Assembly (NCBI GenBank): GCA_014925825.1
Contig: JACGCK010000026.1
Coordinates: 124,001 to 188,000 of the forward strand
Length of the DNA stretch: 64,000 nt
Origin: Pholiota molesta
Taxonomy: Eukaryota > Basidiomycota > Agaricomycetes > Agaricales > Strophariaceae
Reading direction: 5' to 3'
Part shown: piece by piece, positions 14,159-24,787 of the stretch
Layout: each line of letters opens with the position of its first letter
How positions within the stretch are numbered: position 1 is the stretch's first letter
Made by a program: the position numbers and the translations under genes
The notes under the pieces: model-generated
The model's database searches: none
Told to the model about the DNA's origin: nothing
Seen by the model: the letters and a program-made list of their open reading frames with translations, nothing else

Positions 14159-17100
14159 ATGCCTACTCCTTCTGTTGGCACTACCAACGGAACTACTGAG
14201 ATTACACGACTAGCGGATCTTATTGTTTCATCGGTGAAAGAAATCGTGTCCGAATATGAGACTGCTGGTCACGACGTACCATCACTGCTCTCTACTGAGA
14301 GCGGACCATTCGATGCGCCTCATCTTGCAACAGCGAAGCTTTCAAGAGCCATTCAGATAGTTGAGGCAGCCTGCGCTCAACTGAGCTTCGCTGTAGCCAA
14401 TCCGGGCCATGTCGCAACAAACGTATGTACCGAATTTGTTACTATTGGAAAAAGCTAAGCGTTTACTCCCCAATAGAAAAGCTACGGTGTGCGTTTTGGT
14501 ATCTGCTATGCCCAGCTGCGCAAACTGACAGACATTTAGTACGAGGAACCAGCAGGTCTTGGGGTTGTCATTACGGCAAAGATTGCCGACATTCTTGTCA
14601 GGAAGCCCGAGGGACTGCCTGTTGACCATTTAGCGAAACAATCTGGACTAGACTCCAACAAACTTGGCCGCATTATGCGAATGCTTGCAACCAAGCATTG
14701 CTTCCAAGAAGGTGCGCATTGATTGTCAGCGAATCCGAAAGGCTTAAGGTCATCAACTAGCGCTCAGTTAAACCCAACGTTTTCGCAAACAACCGGATTA
14801 GCATGCAGCTTGTTTCAACAAACCCTATATCAGGTCTCATTGGAAATATGTATGCAGCTTCGCATTTTGTTTGTCTCTCGATGTTTATGTCGCGTTCAGG
14901 GCCGACGAGTCCTTCAAGGCAGCTGCCATGCTAGGCGACACAATGAGCGATCCTAACACCGCTTTCTCTACTTCCGCAGACAACAGCGCCTTCGCCCGTG
15001 CATTTAACATCCCGTTTTTTGAATTCTATGATACAGTAGGCCAAAAATATATGGCGTTGCTCCATATTTTAATTATATTTTGTAGCCAACAGGAATGACA
15101 AAGAGAGATGTAAGTGCTCAAGCCAAAGTTCAGTGCACAGATACCGATTCTAATGATATCTTCTAGCGGTTTGCCCAGGCTATGGTGGGTTGGGGCGAAG
15201 TAACTGGGAGAGCAATGCTCCCAAAATGTGAGTGGGTATTAACGGGACTTCACATTAAATTTTATTGAACTGTTATAGCATATGCGTGGGATCAGGTACC
15301 GACTGATTCAACCATCTGTGACGTTGGTGGTGGAAACGGACATGCCATGCTTGGACTGGTCAAAGAATTCCCTCAGCTGAAAGTGATCCTACAGGATCTT
15401 CCTGCTGTTGTCCAGCAAGGCCAGGATGTAAGCCATCTGTCCGAGAAGTTTTGGCATTATACTAATGGTCGTTCAAACGTTCATTGTCCAGTACTGGCAC
15501 ACAGAGCACCTGGAAGCAATTCTCATGAAGCGCGTCGAATTTATACCAATGGATTTCCTCGCCGATCAGCCCGTTCCAGGCTGCGACTTCTACTACGTGA
15601 GTGATCGGGTGAGCATCCTTTAAACGCTATTGATTTTCGGTTTGGAACATTAGTTGCGACACGTTCTGTAAGTCGTCTGACTTTAAACACCTACTTACCT
15701 GTGGGCTAATCTAAGACAACCCAGCCATGATTGGCCAACAAGTGACTGCTTGAAGATCCTAACTAATATACGCAAGTCCATGGGCCCATCTAGTCGTTTA
15801 CTCATTCGTCAGTGGAAGACATCTGAAGACCGTAAAATGCGTTGCTCACTTGCGCGCGTTGTGTAGATGAATTCGTCCTTCAACATGCTGTCAGAGATCC
15901 GTCTGTTGCGAATCAGGTCAGCACACATAGCGCTGCGGCATGGTACCGTGTGACACGTCTGATTGGCTAAGTACTTTGTACCATTGGTCACGGTTCCACT
16001 GGTCAACAATGGTCAGTGTACAATGTACCGTATAAAACGGCACACTGTCTAGGGGACATTGTACCGTTGTGAACGGCTCTACAGTATACTGTGAGTAATT
16101 GAGTATTATCCGGCATCATATTTTTCAATGCAGCGGCATCACTCTTTTCAGGTGCGGCATCATCCAGTTGGGAAAGCGGCATCATATATATGCATTTTAA
16201 ATATATACACTGTTCTGGTGATACCAAATTTTTTTCGGCATTGTTTGTATAATATATGATATAGGATTGGAATAGGATGCCGATTTTTCGGCATCCAATA
16301 TAAATATAATGTATGGTGAGCATAAAATGCCGCAAAAATGCGGCGTCATTGGATGTAGGATGCCGCATTTTTGCGGCGTCATGCAAATATAAAATTGACA
16401 TTGGATAGGGGTAGGATGCCGCATTTTGGCGGTGTCGTGCCAATATAAATTTGATATTTGATGGGGTAGGATGCCGCATTTTTTCGTCATCATGCAAATA
16501 TAAAATTGACATTGGATAGAGTAGGATGCCGCATTTTTGCGGCGTCGTGCACATATAAATTTGATATTTGATGGGGTAGGATGCCGCATTTTTGCGGCAT
16601 TATGCAAATTGGATGGGGGTAGGATGCCACATTTTTTTGGCATCATGCAAATATAAAATTGACATTGAATGTGGGTAGGATGCCACATTTTCTTGGCATC
16701 ATGCAAATTGGATGGGGGTAGGATGCCGCATTTTTGCGGCATCATGCAATTGTTGTTAGAGAGGCATAGGATGCCGCATTTTCGATGGTATGGGCTATGT
16801 AGAAAAGATATTGTTGCATATTTCTGTGGCATGGTGTATATATTGGTGTAGGATGCCGCATTTTTCACACGCACGGTGGATAGCGCTCATTTAGATGAAG
16901 TGCTCGTAATAATATTGTGTGGCTGTGAGCCATGTGACGAGAAAATACCATATATGGGCATGGAATGGTGGCACCTTCCTCCTCCCCCACAACATCAAAA
17001 TCAATTTCCTCCGTCACTTCCCCATAAATCTTTCAATTCTTTTTCCATAATTTTACGTTAGTGTACTACTACATATTCTGAGCTTGGTACATTTCAAACA

Positions 17101-20100
17101 TTATGTAGCAATTACTACAGGACTATCTTTGCATTTGAAACTATAAATAATAGGTTATTGAAACCTTTGAGGATGTTATTTGAGAATCTGCATCGGTGAA
17201 AGAGTAGATATATGTTTAAAGTGTATATTTCAAAGGTTGGTGGAAGATCTGCTGATGTATACACACCTAAGGAAATAGAAAAGCCATATTGAATTTATTA
17301 TTGATTGTTGGGCTCATATCATAGCCAATACATGTGGTAGTATCAATATAAAAGCAGATATCGAATGGTGAGTACATCCTGTATATATCCCTCAGCCATT
17401 AGAAGTGCATCCGCTCAAATATTGAGGTGTAAGAAGATGAAACATGTCAGACAAGCATAAAATGTGTATTTGTGCCACAGATGTACAAATAAGCACCAGA
17501 AATTCGATGCATCTGAGGTTAGAAGGTGCTGCCAAATACCTACAGAATAAGATAGGCCGGAAGAAAATCGAGCCAGTGGTTGGAAAGACAGATTGAAAAT
17601 ACTATCTTGGACATCATTTTTGACATGATTACAATTGTAATACTGTTCTGGTTCATGCAATCCGATGTTTTAGGTACCATTTCAAACCTATCTTTCCAAC
17701 CACTGGCTCGATTTTCTTCCGGCCTATCTTATTCTGTAGGTATTTGGCAGCACCTTCTAACCTCAGATGCATCGAATTTCTGGGTGCTTATTTACATCTG
17801 TGGCACAAATACACATTTTATGCTTGTCTGACATGTTTCATCTTCTTACACCTCAATATTTGAGCGGATGCACTTCTAATGGCTGAGGGATATATACAGG
17901 ATGTACTCACCATTCGATATCTGCTTTTATATTGATACTACCACATGTATTGGCTATGATATGAGCCCAACAATCAATAATAAATTCAATATGGCTTTTC
18001 TATTTCCTTAGGTGTGTATACATCAGCAGATCTTCCACCAACCTTTGAAATATACACTTTAAACATATATCTACTCTTTCACCGATGCAGATTCTCAAAT
18101 AACATCCTCAAAGGTTCAATAACTATTATTTATAGTTTCAAATGCAAAGATAGTCCTGTAGTAATTGCTACATATGTTTGAAAATGTACCAAGCTCAGAA
18201 TATGTAGTAGTACACTAACGTAAAATTATGGAAAAAGAATTGAAAGATTTATGGGGAAGTGACGGAGGAAATTGATTTTGATGTTGTGGGGGAGGAGGAA
18301 GGTGCCACCATTCCATGCCCATATATGGTATTTTCTCGTCACATGGCTCACAGCCACACAATATTATTACGAGCACTTCATCTAAATGAGCGCTATCCAC
18401 CGTGCGTGTGAAAAATGCGGCATCCTACACCAATATATACACCATGCCACAGAAATATGCAACAATATCTTTTCTACATAGCCCATACCATGGAAAATGT
18501 GGCATCCTATGCCTGTCTAACAACAATAGCATGATGCTGAAAAAATGCGGCATCCTATCAAATTCATATTTGCATGATGCCGAAAGAATGTGGCATCCTA
18601 TCAAATTTACATTTGCATGACGCCAAAAAAATGCGGCATCCTATCAAATTTACATTTGCATGACGCCGAAAAAATGCGGCATCCTATCAAATTTACATTT
18701 GCATGACACCGAAAAAAAAGCGGCATCCTATCAAATTTATATTTGCATGATGCTGGGAAAATGTGGCATCCTATCAAATTTATATTTGCATGATGCTGAA
18801 AAAATGCGGCATACTATCAAATTTACATTTGCATGATGCCGAAAAAATGCGGCATCCTATCAAATTTACATTTGCATGACGCCGAAAAAATGCGGCATCC
18901 TATCAAATTTATATTTGCATGATGCCGAAAAAATGCGGCATCCTATCAAATTTACATTTGCATGACACCGAAAAAAAAGCGGCATCCTATCAAATTTATA
19001 TTTGCATGATGCTGGGAAAATGTGGCATCCTATCAAATTTATATTTGCATGATGCTGAAAAAATGCGGCATACTATCAAATTTACATTTGCATGACGCCG
19101 AAAAAATGCGGCATCCTATCAAATTTATATTTGCATGATGCCGAAAAAATGCGGCATCCTATCAAATTTACATTTGCATGACACCGAAAAAAAAGCGGCA
19201 TCCTATCAAATTTACATTTGCATGACGCCGAAAAAAAGCGGCATCCTATCAAATTTACATTTGCATGACGCCGAAAAAATGCGGCATCCTATCAAATTTA
19301 TATTTGCATGATGCCGAAAAAATGCGGCATCCTATCAACTTTACATTTGCATGACGCCGAAAAAATGCGGCATCCTACATCCAATATCAGTACATGACAC
19401 CACATTTTTGTGGCATCCTATGCTCACCAGACATTATATGGATATTGGATGCCGAAAAAAAATCGGCATCCTATTGCAATCCTATATCAATAGTATTCAC
19501 ATGATGCCGAAGTTTTTTTAGCATTTCCGCCTGATGTATATTTTTAAAAGGCATATATATGACGCCGCTTTCACATCTGGATGACGCCGCACCTCGAAAG
19601 AGGGATGCCGCTGCATCGGAAAATATGATGCCGCATGGTATTAACATGTGTACAGTATACTGTAGAACTGTTCCCAACGGTACAATGTCCCCTGGACAGT
19701 GTGCCGTGTTACATGGTACAATGCAGGACTGGCCAGTGTTGACCAGTGGAACCGTGACGAACGATACAATGTAGTTAGCCAATGTGATGTGTTACACGAT
19801 ACCATGGCATGTAGGTACCTGGTCAGCAAGTTGCCTATTGAAATCGTATATTCAAAGTAATCAATTTTCTAAGGCTCCCGAACCTCTCCTCGCTAATTAT
19901 GGAATGGGACGAATTCGCCTGTACGAGCAAGACATGAACATGATGGCCTTGTTCAATAGTCAAGAGCGTACGTTGCAAGAATTTATCGACATGGGGTCAG
20001 TCCATTTGAACCTCAATGTCGGCCGAGAGAAATAATCATGCACTAACAACGGTCTTTAGATCCAAGACGGGTTTCAAATTTGAAAAGTTATGGGATGCAG

Positions 20101-20135
20101 GAGAGGCATGTCTGGTCGAATTCACTGCTTCTTGA
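14159..20135 (+). CDS. O-methyltransferase, copy 2, with a 3.9 kb intron
   Basis: Paralog of the neighbouring copies, with the same exon pattern: LGRIMRMLATKHCFQE, SAM motif ICDVGGGNGHAMLGLVKEF, ILQDLPAVVQQG, then HDWPTSDCLKIL and the C-terminal KTGFKFEKLWDAGEACLVEF. The start at 14159 aligns with the other copies; an in-frame upstream ATG at 14027 would add an unrelated leader. The intron after VRDPSVANQ runs from 15917 to 19873 (3957 nt) because a foldback element has inserted into it. Donor GTCAGC and acceptor TTCTAAG remain intact, and the next exon begins APEPLLANYGMG in frame, so the gene may still be expressed if this intron is spliced. One change is visible in the tail: EACLVEF where the other copies have EAGLVEF. 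Confidence 0.83.
15916..15923 (+). repeat. Target-site duplication, left copy (8 bp)
   Basis: GGTCAGCA, overlapping the last base of the exon and the intron donor. It is identical to 19821-19828. Removing the element plus one copy leaves a 52-nt intron, matching the 53-nt intron of copy 1. Confidence 0.8.
16320..16770 (-). repeat. Left-arm hairpin repeat array
   Basis: Roughly eight to ten diverged units of about 45-60 bp carry ggatgccgcatttttgcggc followed by an AT-rich spacer (atgcaaatataaaattgac). The GCCGCA/TGCGGC core can form a small hairpin. This is the reverse-complement counterpart of the right-arm array, but shorter and more irregular. Confidence 0.75.
17590..17690. other. Loop of the foldback element
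   Basis: This is the non-complementary centre between gagccagtggttggaaaga (left) and tctttccaaccactggctc (right). It includes tacaattgta, itself a small palindrome. No coding capacity. Confidence 0.7.
18540..19375 (+). repeat. Right-arm 43-bp hairpin minisatellite with higher-order repeat
   Basis: About nineteen 43-bp units of the type gcggcatcctatcaaattta + catttgcatgacgccgaaaaaat. Each holds an ATGCCG...CGGCAT stem around an A-rich loop. Variant units (gacaccgaaaaaaaagcgg; gatgctgggaaaatgtgg; ggcatactatc) recur in the same order about 259 bp apart (18705 and 18964), which indicates a six-unit block duplication. This explains why the right arm is longer than the left. Confidence 0.85.
19821..19828 (+). 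repeat. Target-site duplication, right copy (8 bp)
   Basis: GGTCAGCA, identical to 15916-15923, directly followed by the rest of the ancestral intron (aagttgcctattg... to the acceptor at 19873). Confidence 0.8.
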
Positions 20136-20956
20136 AGATATGGTGCTGCATGAGGAGTAAAGGTGATGCTGCGAACAATGTTGCCTACGGGTATGGAGAC
20201 CGTACTTGTCATGTTTGAAGAGAAATTGAATATCTCGCTTATTTTCTATCTCATTTAATTTCGTTAATAACATTAGAAGGAGGGGCCCATCCAAGGTTCA
20301 TCAGAGGAGGATATATCAATGGACCGCAGTGTCGGATGTTCGGAAAGCTTGGGACCACCAACAATAGTGCGACATTCCCTCGATCTAATGGTAACTTTTT
20401 CTCACAACGAAAATACACCATGTACGCAGCGCAGCAACATAACATGGTATGATCTTCAAAATAGAACTTCTTATAAGTATGAAGATCACAAAAAGGTTCA
20501 CCACAACATGCGTCATGAAGCGTCCCATTCCGGATTTTTCTTCCCACTTGACGAAGTTACTTAGCCCCGAAGGCCATCGGAAACCTTCCAATACGTCATT
20601 TTTCTGCATCATCGGTTGTTGGGCGTGGCAAATTGCAATACGACCCACAACTCATCTATCTGTATTAACTCTCACACGGGCCGTGAAATATTGACACCTT
20701 GGGGAATCATTTTCTCAACTGCGAAATTTTCGAAAGGACGAACCTATTTATGAGCTCTAGATCCATTGCCGACAATCGCCCACAGAGAACGTAGGCCCCA
20801 GGCTTGGGACTTTATGCCGAGTGTGTGAATGAATGAAACTCGATTATCGAAACCCTGTATAAGATAAAGAAGTATACTTCAAATCATGTTGACCGCAATA
20901 GTCTCTCGTACCTTTGTCCAAAGACCCAATCGTCGAGCACCAAATCAAAGAACAAT
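20136..20956. other. Intergenic between OMT2 and OMT3
   Basis: 0.8 kb without a convincing coding frame. It holds the OMT2 3' UTR and the OMT3 promoter. Confidence 0.45.
20858..20864 (+). promoter_or_regulatory. TATA-like box of OMT3
   Basis: GTATAAGATAAAG lies about 93 bp upstream of the OMT3 ATG, matching the element before OMT1. I did not find the same string in front of OMT2. Confidence 0.5.
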
Positions 20957-23044
20957 ATGGCACCCCAAATCGTAGTCGTTCCAAACGGCACTACTGAAAT
21001 AACGATGCTCGCAGACCTGATTTCGTCTTCAGTCAAGGACATCGTTAGCGAGTATCAAAGCGCTGGGCACAACGTCCCGTCACTGTCTTCGACTGAACCA
21101 GGACCATTTGACGCACCCCACCTTCAATCCGCGAAACTGTCGAAAGCGATCCAGATCATTGAAGCTGCGTGTGCTCAGCTCAGCTTCGCGGTAGCTAATC
21201 CTGGGCATGTCATTACAAATGTGAGTTTAGCTTGTCGCCCTCATTTGGGGTGTTCTAAAATTGACCTTTTCTTAGAAATCATACGGTGTGCGTATTATCC
21301 CCACTCCGGAAGTTATCAGAGATATAGCCTTTGAAGCTAAGATTTCGCACACAGTTCGAGGAGCCAGTCGCGCTCCAAGTTGTGACCAGTGCCAAGATTA
21401 CCGATAGGCTGATCGGCAAGCCCGAGGGACTTCCTATCGAGGAGCTCGCGAAACAGTCAGGATTGGACCCCAACAAGCTCGGTCGTATTCTCCGCATGTT
21501 GGCGACTAAGCATTGTTTCCAGGAAGGTGGGATGATCGTTTTCACTTTCAAACACATCAGGAAAGCTTGAAGCTCACCAAATGACTGGCAGTCAAGCCTA
21601 ACGTGTTCGCAAATAACAGACTTAGCATGCCGTTGGCTTCCGCCAATCCGGTATCCGGTCTGGTAGGACATATGTCAGTCATACAAACTGTTGCATGCTG
21701 GATGATACTCATACCGTGTTATAGGACGGACGAAGTGATCAAAGCGTCGGTAATGCTCAACGATACGCTCACAGACCCCAGATCGGCGATGTCCACTGCA
21801 GCGGATCAGAGTCCCTTCTATCGCGCACATGGCGTTTCGGTCTTTGATTTCTATGACACTGTCAGTAAATTCTTCTTTTTCTGCTTCTTTATATGGCTGA
21901 TTGTTTTTCCTAATGAATATGTAGCCTGTGGGAGAGAAACTGCGCGATGTAAGTGCTTAAAAATTAGGACGCCGAAACTGATTAACCGTGATGACCATCC
22001 TTGACCATCTAGCGTTTCGCCCAGGCCATGGTCGGCTGGGGTGAGGTGACTGGCAGGGCAATGCTCCCCAAGTGTAAGTGCACTTCCGATTTCGCCATAG
22101 GTGTATTTTATTCAACCCTTTTCAGCATACGCATGGAAACAAGTCCCGGCTGATTCAACCATCTGCGATGTCGGTGGCGGAAATGGCCATGCAATGCTTG
22201 GACTTGTGAAAGAGTTTCCTCAGCTCAAGGTCATACTACAAGACCTACCCGCTGTCGTCCAACAAGGCCGAAACGTGAGTACAGAGGATATATATAATGT
22301 AGTATGGTATTTGGCTTACGCGGGGATGTATCCAGTATTGGCAAGCCGAGCGTCCGAAGGCGATTGAGGAAAAACGCGTCCAGTTCGTTCCAATTGACTT
22401 CTTCAATGATCAACCAGAAGCCAACTGCGATTTCTATTATGTGCGTCATCAGATTTTTGAACACTTCAGCCAAAATTTCACTCAGCTCCGCCTTCGTTTT
22501 GCTTCGTTACAGTTGCGACATGTTCTACATGACTGGGGGATGAGTGAATGCATGAAGATCCTTGGCAACGTGCGCAAATCCATGGCGCCCCATAGTCGCC
22601 TGCTCGTTCGTCAGTAATCCTGAAAATCCTCACACCACCATCCTTTTTGCTGAAGCGGCTCGATGTCCAGATGAATTTGTCCTGCAACACGCCGTTCGGG
22701 ATCCTTCTGTCGCCAATCAGGTCAGCTAAAATCTGAATTTAGGCGCGCGTAAGACAGACGGATCGCTGATTACCAACGAAAATAGGCTCCCGAGCCACTT
22801 CTCGCTAATTATGGAATGGGTCGCATCCGTCTCTACCAACAAGACATGAATATGATGAACTCCTTCAACAGCCAAGAACGGACGTTGCAGGAATTTATCG
22901 ATCTCGGGTAAGTAATCGCCAGGTCGCACTTCTTTCTGGCTTTATACTGATAGTATGAGGCTGTTTAGAGTGAAGACAGGATTCAAGTTTGAAAAGCTTT
23001 GGGATTCAGGCGAGGCGGGGCTCGTCGAGTTCAGCGCAGCCTGA
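20957..23044 (+). CDS. O-methyltransferase, copy 3 of 3
   Basis: Intact paralog of copies 1 and 2. It starts MAPQIVVVPNGTTEITMLAD. LGRILRMLATKHCFQE and the SAM-binding motif ICDVGGGNGHAMLGLVKEF follow, then ILQDLPAVVQQG, LRHVLHDWGMSECMKIL (catalytic His region) and the end KTGFKFEKLWDSGEAGLVEFSAA at 23044. About ten introns of 45-70 nt use standard GT-AG ends, including the intron homologous to the element-bearing one in copy 2 (here about 70 nt). Copy 3 is closer to copy 2 than to copy 1 in the SAM-motif exon. Substrate is unknown; the neighbouring FAD monooxygenase suggests a phenolic compound. Confidence 0.88.
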
Positions 23045-23172
23045 ACCTTAGTTCTTGATACTGTATAATCAGCAGGTCGACGCAGAGTAGAAATACCCAT
23101 TGTCAATTGAAATTATGAACATACATGGCAGGCAAATGTACTGCTTTCGATCCCCCCAGTTCCAGGATGAAA

Positions 23173-24440
23173 TCATGTTCGATATGCGACGCGAGAGCAG
23201 GATAGCCAGAATTCAGACCCTCCTTCCTCTGACCAACCCAAAGGCCCTAGATCACATTCGGCACAGGTAAGGAGTTTGATTTTGCGTCCTTCACAATGAA
23301 CGTGAGTACAGAGAAATGATGATAAAGGCGAACGTAAGGACGCACCTAATTCAGTCAGCGGTTGCACCGGGCGAGTGAATCCGACATTCTCAAATTCCAT
23401 CGGGCTCGGTGTGATCAACCACCACTGCACAGTCTGGGGAGGCTCGGGGAGTGGTGGAAGATGCGGATTTTGATGTCCTACTGGTTCCATCTAGATAAGA
23501 ATGTCAATCACCAGATATTTAGGATTAGAAGCTACAATTATATTCACCTGGACGCTCGCCCTTTCTACCCATTTACCGACCCCCTTCTTTAAGATAATGC
23601 TTCCACAGTCGCCTCGAGGACACAGCAGATCGAACTTGTTAGTTGATATTCCAGTTGCAGAAGACGACTGGATGAGCTCGGGGAACCCATTGGGGAAATC
23701 AGTGACCAGCTTCGAGGACGGAGCAGCGCGGGGTCGGCGCAAAGCCTCCAAAACCCCCGGTGGCATTTGCTGGTGTCCCTCCAGGACTTGTGTAGGACTC
23801 TCCTCTACAGACTTCAATGGTGCAGTCAACAATCTCCGCACCTCGAACCAGGACAGCGACCCGTGCACGACATCACTCCTCCCCAAATTCTCGAATCCTG
23901 CCTTTTCGTAGAAAGGCACGAGATGGTCGTGCGCGATGAGAATAACGCGCTCCCATGTCGCGGTGCCGTCCGATCTCGCGGCCTCCAGACGCGCGAGGTA
24001 CTCCTTGAGAAGTGCTTGGCCGAGACCCTTTCCTCGGTAGAACGGAGACACGCATACGGAGTGGATGCATACCGAAGATGACCCGGGGACGTGGCTTGTC
24101 ATCGACGCGTGCGTGAAATGTTCTTCGGGCGATTGGGTGGCGCAAACATATCCGACCAGCTTTCGCGAGTTCGATTCTAGTTCGTAGGCTCCCAAAAACA
24201 GATGGGGTGCTAGCGATTGACGGATTCTGCAAACTGGTAGATTAGAAAAATACATAGACTGGGAGGGCTGATGGAGGTACCTGAAGCTGGATTCAGTTCC
24301 AGCTTCCTCTGGTGTAAATCCTAGCGCGAATCAGCCCAGTCATGAAGAAAATGAGTTGAGAGTCGCGTACCTGCTGCTTCAAGCACCAGAGCAGCCGGTA
24401 AATCGTCGGCAGGGACATAGTCAAAAACGATGTGGGACAT
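23173..24440 (-). CDS. GNAT N-acetyltransferase fused to an Mss4-like zinc domain
   Basis: Start 24440 (MSHIVFDYVPADDLPAALVL). The first half is a GNAT fold similar to arylalkylamine N-acetyltransferases: ESNSRKLVGYVCATQ, then the acetyl-CoA motif VCVSPFYRGKGLGQALLKEY and HDHLVPFYEKAGFENLG. The second half resembles the Mss4/RabIF zinc-binding fold: FDLLCPRGDCGSIIL, TPSPMEFENVGFTRPV, LLTCAECDLGPLGW and FWLSCSRVAYR at the stop (23173). The two Cys pairs (CPRGDC, CAEC) are likely zinc ligands. About four short introns join in frame, including one inside the Mss4 half. Likely cytosolic; the substrate and the reason for the fusion are unknown. It is tail-to-tail with OMT3. Confidence 0.82.
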
Positions 24441-24787
24441 TCCGGATTTTGAAAGACTTTGCGCTGGAAGGAATGTGTATTCCAGAAATCCTGGATGTCG
24501 TCGTGAAATCACGGAGACGAACGAGGAGGATCGAGTCAGAAATGCTTTGGCGAAACAAGACGGGAGGTCCGAAGAAAGATCAGTATGATGGATCATGTGA
24601 TATGATTGTCGCCCGGAGCCTTTATTCCTGCAAGGTTCTTCAACTTGGTAATATCTGAGTAATACATAATCCTTCAAGACCCAATGGCGCTGAATGGTAC
24701 ATTGGAGCTCTGGAAGGATTCAAAGATCAATTTCATATACAATTTTCTTTCAACAATCGATCCTTTCATGGATAAAACACCTCAAAA

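Larger units (their letters stand above)
15924..19820. mobile_element. Foldback (giant inverted-repeat) element, non-autonomous
   Basis: A 3.9 kb element made of two long arms in inverted orientation around a roughly 100-nt spacer near 17590-17690. Bases 16876-17589 return almost unchanged as the reverse complement at 17691-18400. The ends also pair: 15939-16030 matches the reverse complement of about 19715-19808, for example cacggttccactggtcaaca. The outermost 15 bp or so pair poorly. The outer third of each arm is a tandem array of hairpin-forming 43-50 bp units, longer on the right. No transposase is encoded. The 8-bp duplication suits a hAT-like, P or Merlin mobilising enzyme; hAT is my guess. 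It sits wholly in an intron of OMT copy 2. Confidence 0.85.

Noticed and set aside
16003..16554. 183-codon minus-strand frame
   Set aside because: Same repeat array in a second frame; repetitive low-complexity translation.
16197..16874. 225-codon open frame on the minus strand in the left arm of the foldback element
   Set aside because: It is a translation of the hairpin minisatellite (repeating KCGIL/MMPQ patterns) and has no counterpart of equal length in the right arm.
16876..17061. 61-codon frame present identically in both arms (also 18215-18400, minus)
   Set aside because: Identity follows from the inverted repeat. The frame is short, has no motif, and nothing indicates it is translated.
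18540..19375. Regular array that could be mistaken for a CRISPR
   Set aside because: There are no unique spacers; the whole 43-bp unit is repeated, and the context is a fungal nuclear intron.
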